From Sisyra terminalis (taxonomy: Eukaryota > Arthropoda > Insecta > Neuroptera > Sisyridae), in contig OY292280.1 in NCBI GenBank assembly GCA_958496175.1, positions 12,896,001 through 12,960,000 on the forward strand: a stretch of 64,000 nucleotides of DNA, given 5' to 3'. Below are positions 32,415 to 42,569 of the stretch, piece after piece. Both the position numbers and the translations under genes were made by a program. The notes beneath the pieces are model-generated. The model worked only from the letters and a program-made list of their open reading frames with translations. It did no database searches and had not been told where the DNA came from. Position 1 is the stretch's first letter. Each line of letters begins with the position of its first letter.

Positions 32415-32780
32415 GGCTAATATCCCTTTTAGAGACTTCAATATCCGGCAACGTAGCATTCTACCTTTTTTTTCATCCAGTTCGCGATTTTTTTGGTAAT
32501 TCAGTTCAAATATCGTATAATTTGGTTTCTTGTTGGTAAACTTTCATTGTGGTTAGATTTACAAGTGATTTAAATTAAAAACATAGTAGAAAAGGCAACG
32601 TTGCCAGATATTGATGTCACTAAAAGGGACATGAGCCAAATTGGCTATTTATACCTATTGTATGTATTCACAGTTGGCTGTACATACTATATAGTGTTAC
32701 ATAATATAATGCACAATTGACTATTTATATAAATTTATATCTTACGTATATGAATTAATTGTTTATCAAAAAGAAAGGGT
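32415..32780 (-). repeat. Repeat family S with complete GGCTTATG-type foldback
   Basis: A 223-bp foldback (32415-32637) with 'ggcaacgtagcattctacc' and 'ggcaacgttgccagatattg' arms is followed by the S tail. The S tail is then split by the hAT derivative at 32787. Confidence 0.6.
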
Positions 32781-32786
32781 CACCGG

Positions 32787-33493
32787 TAGTGGCGTAGCTA
32801 GGTAACCAAGGGCCCTGGAGAAAATTAAAAAATGGGACCCCACTGCTCTGTAAACTGATTAGGTTTTATCAAATAAAAATATGAAATATACAAATACTCT
32901 AAAAATGCTAAGCTACTTAAGCCCTTTTTTGTGCACGACAGGGCAGGTAATAAAAATATTAAACAGTAACAACATAAATTACAATTGATACTTGGTGTAG
33001 GTTTGGCTAATAAAACGAAATTGAGAAGATTCAAGGGTTTATTATATAGAGGTTGGGCCTACCAACTGACTAAATAACAATTATATTTACAATTTTTCCT
33101 AGCTTTAGTTTTCGCAAAAGTATCAATGACTTGGTTTAAATCCAGGCTTGATGCGGTTTTGTTTTCAATTGCTATCAGCGATAAATGTCGGAATCGAGTT
33201 TGGTTCATATTATTTCTTAAATATTTTTTTAATATTTTTAATTTGCTAAATGAATTCGGCTGCTGCAGAAGGGACAGGAATTGTAAAGAATAATAATATT
33301 GCTGTAAATACTTCCGTTAGATAGCATTCTAGCACTCCATATTTGCTCATTATTTTCGTACATAATTGGTGAACTTCCAATTAAATTTCCAAAAGTTAAG
33401 TTCGATCAAGTTTCTGATAAGGATACGAGGGTCCCCTGAGCTTGAGGGCCCCGGGGCACTGCCCCGCCTAGTCCCTAGGTAGCTACGCCACTG
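32787..33493 (-). mobile_element. 707-bp non-autonomous hAT element with 8-bp duplication
   Basis: Ends TAGTGGCGTAGCTAGG and CTACGCCACTG, that is the common CAGTGGCGTAGC hAT terminus with one eroded base. It is flanked by a perfect gtcaccgg duplication at 32779-32786 and 33494-33501. The interior keeps the 3' end of a hAT transposase gene in reverse orientation, so it is an internally deleted copy of a coding element. It is inserted in repeat family S. Confidence 0.88.
33062..33380 (-). pseudogene. hAT transposase, C-terminal dimerisation region (broken)
   Basis: Read on the minus strand, a frame with KYGVLECYLTEVFTAILLFF, then TIPVP, leads through a frameshift near 33280 into NSFSKLKILKKYLRNNM, FRHLSLIAIENKTASSLDL and IDTFAKTKARK. 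This is the order seen at the C-terminus of hAT transposases (hATC region), where the family has an ERSFSKLKLIK-like core, an 'LA.LSIE' helix and a final 'DFA..KAR' segment. The sequence motifs are seen directly; the family assignment is from established hAT knowledge. The catalytic core and BED finger are absent. The ERS preceding FSKLK is lost at the frameshift. It is a remnant inside a 707-bp element and is non-functional. Confidence 0.82.
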
Positions 33494-33501
33494 GTCACCG
33501 G

Positions 33502-33521
33502 TATATATATATATATATATA
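33502..33521. repeat. (TA)n microsatellite
   Basis: Ten TA units directly after the hAT target duplication. Confidence 0.9.
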
Positions 33522-34830
33522 AGTATAACTCAAAAAGATTTTTCTTTTTGTAGATATCGATATCTCGTAAATTAAGCGAGATATTGAAAAATTTTTTGTT
33601 TTCGTTGAAATACATACGAATTTGCCATCAAGTCGGGATGCAAGAAGAATCGTAGTCTGTTTAATATAAATTTTCTGCAAATCCCCATGTCAATAATTGT
33701 TAATCTACTTCTTGATACAAGTACTTATGTATATATAAATATGGTTGACCGATCCTAAATTCATTTCTAATGACCCACCAATCATACCCTTATGTGGCTA
33801 CAATTAAGCCGAGTGAAGATCCATAAAATTAGAGTCACGTTCCAAAAAAGAGTTGAAATTCAAAAAAAAAAAAAAATAAGAATTTTCCAAGACGAGAAGC
33901 CGAGGTTTGGGGAATGGGAAATGGAGATTGAGAGGATGTGATACCGATACCATGACGACGCCAAGATATCATATCATCCACCCTGAAAACATGGCCGGTT
34001 CGTAGCGATGCTTATGACGTAACTGAAATACGAATGCACACGTACTAAGGACAGACAGACAGACAGACAGACAGACGTGGTTGTAGGCGAGTCACGTCTT
34101 TTTGTGTTCGTCGGGAACGTGATCTGCCTAGAATTCGCTCTTAGATTATTACATTTTAAACAGGTGTCCCAAATGTTGTTGATGATTATACTTCCCGGAC
34201 ACACATGCGTTTTATCTCGAATTACTCCCACTAATACGGTCCTGGTGCGCCACAATCTAATCGTAACGGTCAAAAAAATCACCAAAAAAAATCTAAATCC
34301 CACCATTAAATATTCAACGACTTCACTCCAATAAATAAACATACTTCCTTTGTTCCTCGTTTTTTTTTTTCTATTTTTTTTTTTAAAACACAACCCTCTC
34401 GAATAACAACCTCCCGTATTTGCATTTTAATTCTAAATTCACATTGTTCAAACAATTGAATTTTTTTCATGGCAACTAAATTTATACTTTCATTCACTAA
34501 TTTGTACAACATTTCTCAAATTTTATGACTAAAGAACGAAGTAAAATACAATCTTGACTTACTAATATGCCACGCAGGCGAAATTGAGAGTATTAATTAG
34601 TTCATTGTACTATTAATCTAAAAAAAAATAAGATAAATTCACAGCATTTAGGTGTAATCATTTCATTCGCTCTGAAACGACCAGAAAAAAGGTGGGATAT
34701 CACTACTATTGAGAACCACTGAAATAATTGTAAGAAAGTACACTGCAATTAATTGACATTAACTTAAGGATATAGTGAAGATATTTAAAAATAGATGATA
34801 AAAATCAGATCTCAGCTTTAAAATTTTTTA
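33522..34830. other. Unique sequence with an AGAC microsatellite
   Basis: An (AGAC)n run of about seven units lies at 34047-34077. ORFs overlapping it on both strands are composition artefacts. 'attgagaaccactgaa' near 34709 looks like a decayed hAT end. Confidence 0.5.
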
Positions 34831-34887
34831 AATAAGAAGAAAATTCAGGTTGTTTAAGATCTTTAATTTTTTAATATTTTATTATTT

Positions 34888-34935
34888 CAAAAAGCAACGT
34901 TTCGTTACGTAATCGTAACTTCCTCAGGCTTCTTG
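34888..34935 (-). ncRNA. Hammerhead-like ribozyme motif, family D (left arm)
   Basis: Minus-strand mirror of the motif at 35023-35070, identical in core, helix II and helix I. Confidence 0.65.
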
Positions 34936-35022
34936 ATTTACAAAATTAAATATTTTTAATTTAATTCAATAAAAAAAAAAAAAAATTATTGAATTAAATT
35001 AAAAATATTTAATTTTGTAAAT

Positions 35023-35070
35023 CAAGAAGCCTGAGGAAGTTACGATTACGTAACGAAACGTTGCTTTTTG
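35023..35070 (+). ncRNA. Hammerhead-like ribozyme motif, family D (right arm), best helix I
   Basis: CAAGAAGC pairs over 8 bp (one G-U) with GCTTTTTG to form helix I. Core CTGAGGA, extra A, helix II GTTACG/CGTAAC with loop ATTA, GAA, self-complementary ACGT, then T as the cleavage-site base. This is the most complete secondary structure of all motifs in the window. The predicted cut is after the T at about 35062. Confidence 0.68.
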
Positions 35071-35125
35071 AAATAATAAAATATTAAAAAATTAAAGATC
35101 TTAAACAACCTGAATTTTCTTCGTA

Positions 35126-36660
35126 TTTAAAAAATATTTAAAAATGCTACCATACTACTAAAAATTTAGGAGAATATTTTCAATTAAATGCTAAAACATC
35201 TGTGAAAATTTCAAATCGATTCACTAAGTCGTTAAAAAGATATTGCAGTGTAAAAGTACTATGATTTTACCCATACTTATGAAAATTTAGTAATGGAACT
35301 AACAAAATTTATTTTTATTGGCCAAAAAAATGCAACCAGGCATCCCAAACTTTCAAAGTAGTTTAAACTTTAAAAAACGGATTTTCTAAGAGTTTATTAG
35401 AATTCACAAATTGGTTTTTAAGAAAAAAAATTTTATGCATACCAAAAATGTGGTTTTTATTTGACAAATTTATAACTTTAAAGTTTGAATTTATCAATTG
35501 TCGTGAATTATTTCAAACTTTGTAACTTGTACAGGTTGTAACTCATAACTCTTTGGTCGATCGCCTTATTTATATACCAATTTGCCACTTTCTGGAAGTT
35601 TCCAGTCCATTCGAACGAATTTTTTCTCTTTTTAATCCACATTTGAATGTCATAGTGAATGTAGTGAATCGTCCTCTGTTTCACTTCAATTTCATTGTTA
35701 GAACTTTCGAATGTTCCGCAACAATATAAAGAAAATTTGATTTTTCGATTTTTGTATTTAAAATTAATAAAAGTCGTACTTCTTCACATCAACAACAAAC
35801 TACTGTAAGATTTGGAAGTAAACCATGTTGGTATGAAGACATTGCACGAAGAAAACCAAATGGTTGATGGCGAGTGGTGTGGGGAGTCAAGATTGTGGGG
35901 GGGGGGGTGTTACAAAAGGGAAGATTTTGATGTATGGCTGTTTTGAATGGGTAATAATGGGGTGTTGTGAAAAGTTAATAATCAAAAGCGGGAATATCCG
36001 GATGTCGCGACGCAATGCGTCGCATACTGTACAAGATGTGCTAAGTATTGGTAATATGGTGGCTGTTCCATTCGAAAATAGGAAATGAAAAGGGTGGCGT
36101 TTAAGAGGGTTGTTGAATTTAATTCATATATTTGTACGTTTGTGAACAAAGAAAAAAATGGTCTTTCATTTGAAAAAAGAAAACGGGAATATAGTAAATG
36201 AGACATCGATTTGTATTATTCAATTCGTTCAAGAAAATTACACACTTTTTTTGGCTTCTTTGTGTTTCACATGTCTAAAACATCATCCATAAGTATTACC
36301 ATTGGAAAATCGCTATCAATACGTCCAAATCAGTCCAAGTGATCTTCACTCTCAGGAAAGGAACGGGCCCCCCCGTCAATCTGGACTCAATTGAGATCCC
36401 ATCGTCCGACACCTCACTACCCCACTCACTACTAAAACACTACCTTGAGGTAGTGAATACCACATCAAGTAAAAACCACATTTTCGGGCTATTTTAAATT
36501 TATTTCTAATAACCCGTGTAGTGAATTGAAATAAATTTGCACAAAATTAGTTCCCTAAAGTTTAGTCTACATACTATAAAAGTTTGAATATCTGGTAGCG
36601 ATTTTTTTGCTAATAGAATTTAATTTAGTCGAAGCTCCTTAAGATTACGTGTAAAATCAA
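35126..36660. other. Unique sequence, partly GC-richer (35850-36420)
   Basis: A G-run (gtgggggggggg-like, near 35895-35906) and a CpG patch ('gtcgcgacgcaatgcgtcgc') near 36004-36022 lie within weak ORFs on both strands. No repeat family or gene recognised. Confidence 0.3.
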
Positions 36661-36664
36661 AGTA

Positions 36665-37808
36665 GGGGAGACTGGGTACAAAAGTAACGGCGGTCCGAAA
36701 GTAATAAATGCTTTTATAGGTTTATCCAATGGGCGAACATCGTTTTGCTGCCATCAGATAATACCCCACAGCGCCCCCTCAATCGCATTAAGTCGACGCA
36801 TGCGCAATGTGCTTTTAGGTTATATAATAGGACGTAATGTATTTTAACTAGCCAAAAGTAAGTTTTTCGAAGTTTTCCTATTTATTGTTTACACAATCGT
36901 AAAAAGATCATAGCAATCCAAATGTTTGCATACCCATTTTTGATAAGATAAATTGTACATTGTTTAAATTTATTTTTGTCTAGCACGTTCCATTTTAAGG
37001 TTATGTTACATGTTTTATTAAAATTAAAAATTAGAAAGGGTACAAAAGTAACATAGCCCCTTAGGGGACTAAAGTAATATGTTACTTTTGTTCCCGTAAT
37101 GATTTTATTATTAACGTCATATTTTTATGGATATCTACTTCAATAGAATGGTTTTCGATACATTTTCGTTTCGGTAGTTCTTCATGCAGTAGTTCTTATG
37201 CATTGTCGCTGCATTCGATTGATTCATTTCCTTAAAATATATATTTTTTGAGTATTTAAAATGCTGAATTTGGTTTATATCACTAATATAAAGTCCTTAA
37301 ATAAGTAATTTGTTGATTTAAATTGTACTATTGTTTTCATTAGCAATCCCTTTGTCTTGTTACTTTCGACCCGCTTACGTGTTCGAAAGTAACAACTGAC
37401 AATTTTTTTGACTCATGTGTCAAAGCACACCCACAATCTGGCAACGTTGCATTTTCGACTTTGTTTTGAATTTAATTCGCGATTAAATCGGTCAAAAATG
37501 AAAATTTAGTCACAAAAGAGTGAATTATACCATATTAGAATTAAATCATCAAAAAAATCGCGAATTAAATTAAAAACAAAGTCGGAAATGCAACGTTGCC
37601 AGATTGTAGGTGTGCTAAAATGCACTTGAGCCATTTTTTTAAACTCTGTGTTATTCATATAAAACACGGTAATTTAATAAATCAAGTTACTTTTATGAAG
37701 AACATAAACTTAATTTATTTGTGGTTATATTCATTCAACGGAAATAATAACACCCAGCCAGAAATCAAGGTAAAAGTACAAATTGGCACTTTTGTAACCG
37801 GTCTTCCC
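36665..37808 (-). mobile_element. ~913-bp TA MITE (family GGGGAGACTGGG) carrying a nested 224-bp MITE
   Basis: Ends GGGGAGACTGGGTACAAAAG and the complement ending in ggtcttccc, between TA dinucleotides at 36663-36664 and 37809-37810. Removing the nested MITE and one 8-bp duplication leaves about 913 bp, close to the 905-bp copy at 47177-48081 in opposite orientation. The interior has several 'gtacaaaagtaac' / 'gttacttttgt' words. No ORF of note. Confidence 0.85.
37410..37632. mobile_element. 224-bp MITE nested in a TA MITE, 8-bp duplication
   Basis: Flanked by attttttt at 37402-37409 and 37633-37640. The uninterrupted target exists at about 47336-47358 in the sister element, so insertion point and duplication can be read by direct comparison. 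Confidence 0.88.
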
Positions 37809-37810
37809 TA

Positions 37811-39030
37811 TTTTTAAATTGCAGTAACCCCTTATTGGCTTAGTGAATCGCTTTAACATTTTCACAGGTGCTTTAGCATTAAATATTGAACAATCTACTA
37901 AATCTATTGAATTCAACTAATTTAATATGGCATTGTAATTTACTTATTACGTTAATCGATAAATTACGTATAGTTTTCCGTAGATTAGATCAAACAGGAA
38001 ACTGCTATTCTTTTGGTGTTAATCGAAGGTTTCTATCGAAAGTATCATTAAAAAATTTAATTAATATGATTGAAGAGTTGGAGCAAATTCCATAGGTAGA
38101 AAAATGTTTTCAGAGGGAATTTCATGGTTTTCGTGAAAAAATTGATTTCATTGAATTGAAGTGAATTGAATAGAATAATATTTAGAGGCAACAGCTAGTA
38201 ACTGGTATTATTCCGATATTTAACTGTTGTAAAAATGAACAAAAGGGCGTAAAAAATGGGTATATTATTCACAGCTCGTTGAAAATGTCCATTATATGGG
38301 TGAATAGTAGTGTAGTGTGGTAAGTGATGGTTTTTTGTATAGCGTATGTATATGTGGTAGTATCTATGGTATAGTGGAAGCCGGTATGACGACCAATGAC
38401 AGCTACCTTCATTTTGATGTCAGGAATTCCAAACATTGTCCCTCGTGAAAATAATGGGCGGGTAATACAAGTTGGTTTCATTTTCTGGCTTGTTATGTAA
38501 GTGGAACGAGTAAACAATTTCATGGCGATTTTCTCTATAAGAACACAAACCATTCTTTCATTCTCTTCTATTCAACGTTGGTCGACATTAACTAATGGCC
38601 ATCGAGAAATTTCAATTGACAAAACAGATAAAAAAAAACATTACTTCAACCGGTAAATGGTCCAATTCCAATTCGATACACTTCCAATAAGTCCCTCTCT
38701 CTCTCTTCTTTTCTTCCACCCTTACGAATTTGGTGGTATCATCTTCCAAAATCCTTGATGTGCCACTTCTGATAATAAGTTGGTTTCCTTATATCAGGAA
38801 AACCCTTCCTTACTACACTTCCAGTCTCTAATCTGCACCAATTATGGAAACAGTAACCAAATTTGGGACTTCTGATTTTTTGTCAGAGTTTTCTACGAAA
38901 CATTTCTACTTCAAACTATTTAAAAACCCAGTACAAAAATAAATCAGTGCTACTTTTCTAGGAGATGATCTCTACTGTTTGATATTACATATAAAAACGG
39001 GGTAATTTAAAAAAAAATATTTAAATTATA
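37811..39030. other. Unique AT-rich sequence
   Basis: Contains a short CT-repeat (38693-38705) and weak ORFs of 60-94 codons. Nothing recognised. Confidence 0.35.
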
Positions 39031-39034
39031 CTTC

Positions 39035-39215
39035 TTTATCCGCATTATGACAAAAAAATAATGAGAATAAATTTTTATAAAAATGATGCTTTGACGCCAC
39101 AGTATGAAGTTGCTCGCAAATTAGCAAAAAAACTTCAAGCGGGTGAAAGCTGGCCGATTTTTGGGAGCGATTTGGCAATACTCAAAAATCTAGTCAAGTC
39201 AACCATAACCGTAAA
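39035..39215 (-). repeat. Repeat family G, copy 5
   Basis: Reverse-strand copy; a 65-codon ORF across it (39061-39258) is a by-product. Followed by a reverse fragment of the 200-bp tandem repeat (39230-39345). Confidence 0.55.
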
Positions 39216-39345
39216 AAAGCGACGGAAAATCAAATATCGAGAAGTCAATAGGCACTAAAGTTGCGTAAATTATAATTACAGTGCTTTGAGGGTGACAAAA
39301 AGTAAGCAATTGTATCGCATTACTTTCCAAGGCTGTATGACAGTT

Positions 39346-39800
39346 GGGCGATTTTTTTTTTTTTTGGTTCCATCGTGTTATTTTGTTGGAAATTCCAAAA
39401 AAAAAAAATCTCTGAAAGTTTGAGCCCTTAATATTAATTTTAAGTCCTCGACCAAGACGTGTAAAGATTTCCCATTGAAAATACACGGAAACTCTGATTT
39501 TTTATTTTTAAATTTCTATATCTCAGCGGCATTTCAAGGGATCGCTTTTACCGAAGATGGTTTTTTCTCAGAATTAAACGCTCTACAAAAGTGCCCATTG
39601 CGACAAAGTCGTAACTCACACCGGTGAGGTAGTACGGACCACTGAACCTGATTTTTCCACAAAATTCGCGGTTTTTTTTTGCATTTATCTCGCAAATAAC
39701 AAGAGATACGGAAAAATTATAAATTAAAAACTTGTAGAGAATTTGATTTCCTACAAAAAAGGTCCTGTAGACCAAATCGCTAAGATCAATATTAAACGAG
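39346..39800 (+). repeat. Single arm plus loop of foldback F1 family (F2)
   Basis: Matches 24083-24420 closely, including 'ctcacaccggtgaggtagta'. It then continues into a reversed loop segment rather than the second arm. A deleted foldback. Confidence 0.65.
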
Positions 39801-39859
39801 ATATTAAGTTTATATCAATATATTTTTTTATATCAATTTATAAGTTTAAATCAATGATC

Positions 39860-39955
39860 GGCAAAAATTTCGCTCGATTGCGAACAACTTCATACTGTAG
39901 CGCCAAAGCATCATTTTTTTTTTAGAACACCGGTAAAGAAGTATAACTTCAAAAA
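39860..39955 (+). repeat. Repeat family G, fragment
   Basis: 'gaacaacttcatactgtagc' and 'ccggtaaagaagtataactt' only. Confidence 0.55.
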
Positions 39956-41060
39956 TAAATGCTTATTTTGAATTCAAATATTAAAGATAAACATCCAGTT
40001 GCAAAGCAATTCTTTTCGAGACAAGTTCACTCTTTTTATGAACCAAATTTAAATATCAAGTTTTTATAAAAAAATTTGACCCAAAATTAGTAAAATTATA
40101 ATCTTTTTCGTATTTTACTAGAATCTGAAAACATTTTTTCATAATATTTGTTCTGAATTCAACCCTTAAATTGGACAGATTATAACCGGAAATATCGAAT
40201 AATGATGTTTACTCATTTAAAAGTCTAATGATTTGAGCTAAAAAAAACCTAAGTAGTTACGTGTGCCAACGTTCATGCTTGAGTAAGCGTGAAAATTCAT
40301 ATTTCCATATTTTATTAAACGTGTTAAACGACTAAATGAGGGGACAAAAAACCTCACACGACTTTCATAACAAATTTGGCTAATTGACGAAACCACCGTT
40401 TCTTGATCAGAATTTGTTGTGGCCACCATTTTTGTTCCTAGATCCACTAGTTGAAGTCTATGATACACAACCTTTGACTTTACTGTAGCCAATTAAAAAT
40501 GTGAAATCTAGTAATTAGATATCTAACTTTATAATATTTATTAATTAGTTGTACTATCAAAGTTTCTAAAAATCTTTCTATTATATTTCAACCGTTTCCA
40601 CAGGGTTGTCCAGCACAGCACGATTACATTTGCTGTCCCCAAAGCGGGATATATTAATACAGAAATTGGCCTAAAATTGACCCAAAAGTAATCATATTTA
40701 CCCCAACTATTAAGAAGTATTTCTAGTAATCTTTGAGCCACTCAAAATTGGACCCCCCTGTTATAATCAAGAAAAAAATAAAATCGCTAATTATGGTAAC
40801 ACCCAGAAAATTCAATTTATAATTTTCGGTTACTAGACTGCTAGTTTGTTAGACATAGCTCTACGACAAAAATCATCTATTACTTCAATCATTCATCCAT
40901 TTATTTTAGCTTTAGGAAAATTTACTAAATTTGTTTATTAGTGACAATTAGTGACCCCAAAGTGTAGCTTCCACCAATTGCCTTGCAGTTCATAAGTCAT
41001 GCTTTTCCTTTCGCAATTTTGTCCTTTTACAGTAGTGTTTCTCAATCGGTGGTGTTTACT
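39956..41060. other. Unique AT-rich sequence
   Basis: No gene or element. The last 30 bases ('cagtagtgtttctcaatcgg') resemble a hAT terminus truncated by the insertion at 41062. Confidence 0.35.
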
Positions 41061-41061
41061 A

Positions 41062-41737
41062 GGTTGATTCAAAAAAAAAATTTTTTTTTCTTGCAAACAG
41101 GCTGAAAAGTTTTGTTTTGACGTAAAAGGACACCAGTTACAATTTCAGCTCATAATATTAATATTAAGGTAGTCCACATCGCATTTTGTTTATTTCCCAT
41201 AAGAATAACATGGGAAAAGTTATTTTTACTTCTTCTGATTTTTATACCGTTCAAACGACTATTTAAATAATAAATCTCCTCTATGATCTTTATAGAGAAA
41301 TAAACGCTCTACAAAAAAGGACTGATAACATTTTTTGATTAGTCCTTGTGCTCAAAAGTTATTCAAGATCAAAGTTCAATTCTTTAAAAAATTGATCAAA
41401 AAAAATTAACCATAAAAATTTAATAATAAAAATCATTTGTTGACATCTCTCTCAAATTAAATTCATGTTTGATAAAAAAATTGACCCCTATTTTAACCCT
41501 GAAACCAACAGTTTTGGTATAATATACAAAATTCGATCAAATATTTAAAGAAGTGAACTTTGATCTTGAATAACTTTTGAATACATGGACTAATCAAAAA
41601 ATGTTTTCAGTCCTTTTTTGTAGAGCGTTTAATTCTATAAATTAATATTAAGGGCTCAAACTTTCAGAGAATTTTTTTTTTGGTATTTACAACAAAATTT
41701 CACGATGGGACCAAAAAAAGTAAAAAAAAAATCACCC
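41062..41737. mobile_element. Chimeric foldback (F3) with TA duplication
   Basis: The left end GGTTGATTCAAAAAAAAAAT and left arm belong to the 'caaacaggctgaaaagtttt' family, but the right arm switches near 41635 to the 'cacgatgggacc' family of F1. Both families end in the same T/GGGTGATT-type terminus next to TA (41060-41061, 41738-41739). It therefore looks like a recombinant of two related foldback families. Confidence 0.65.
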
Positions 41738-41739
41738 TA

Positions 41740-42265
41740 GTATGCATGTGTGATATGTGAGTACGTGTAGTAGAGGTTTGCTTGTGTTGGTATTCGTGTT
41801 TAGAGCGACGGTCTCGTGATATGATGATGGTATGCGTGGATTGGAAGTAGACAAACGTGTTTTACAGATTCCGATGATGTATTTGCCGTTTATTAATATA
41901 AATCAGTGTGTGATCTGCGTGCACAAATAATCCCTCCAAATGATTTATCATTTCATAATCATTACATTACAACATACGTTTATTTTTAGCTCCAATCCTA
42001 TTATCACGCCTCTAATTAATACTTACTAATTCAATAATAACAATCAAAAAAGATTCATTCATAATTTATCACAAAACAGATCAATTCATCACCATTTGAC
42101 GTGTCTATCAATATTCCAATGAAAATGATCGAATTATCGATTAAATAATTAGCACATACCATTAACAATTCATTCACTATTCATCATATCAACCGTCATC
42201 CTCATTAATCTTCTATATTTATTTTCAATAATTGCCATCTAAATAACAAAAGGCTGAAGTAGCTT
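41740..42265. other. Unique sequence
   Basis: AT-rich with many TAATTA/ATTAAT words. No repeat or gene. Confidence 0.3.
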
Positions 42266-42319
42266 ATATAATCGTGTTATATATCGTAAAGTAGGTCCTT
42301 AAAATTATAAAAAAATATG

Positions 42320-42440
42320 TGTATATTTATGTACAGGCATAAGAAGTTATACTTCTTTGGTATAGTTAAAAAAATATTATTAATCCACTACTTACCATAG
42401 CATCATCCAGTAGTGCCCGAAATGGCACATCAGTTTGGAT
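42320..42440. repeat. Short dispersed repeat ('agaagttatacttctttggt')
   Basis: Shared with 62007-62110 and in part with 31690-31755. It ends in 'agtagtgcccgaaatggcac', which can form a small hairpin. Confidence 0.55.
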
Positions 42441-42445
42441 TACTA

Positions 42446-42568
42446 CCAAGGACCCCTGAGTGAAAACAAGGTGCAATTTTCGGACAATATTATCCTTTAG
42501 TATCTCTTCATTAAATTAAAAAAACAAACTTTATCAAATGGGACCGCGGACCCCCAGGGGTCCGCGGA
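42446..42568. mobile_element. Small hAT-like MITE, truncated copy 3
   Basis: Matches the middle of 935-1151 ('aaggtgcaattttcggacaa') and keeps the ggaccgcgg hairpin, without either end. Confidence 0.65.
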
Positions 42569-42569
42569 A

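Larger units (their letters stand above)
34830..35125. repeat. Near-perfect ~296-bp palindrome with paired hammerhead motifs (family D)
   Basis: Arms of about 135 bp meet at an A-run near 34975. Almost every base is mirrored, from the outer 'gaaaattcaggttgtttaag' to the inner 'attgaattaaattaaaaata'. Each arm holds an intact hammerhead motif facing outward. Little divergence between the arms implies recent origin or ongoing arm correction. Confidence 0.85.

Noticed and set aside
33974..34393. 139-codon minus-strand ORF with an overlapping 85-codon plus-strand ORF
   Set aside because: Spans an AGAC microsatellite and homopolymers; frames are open on both strands because of composition.
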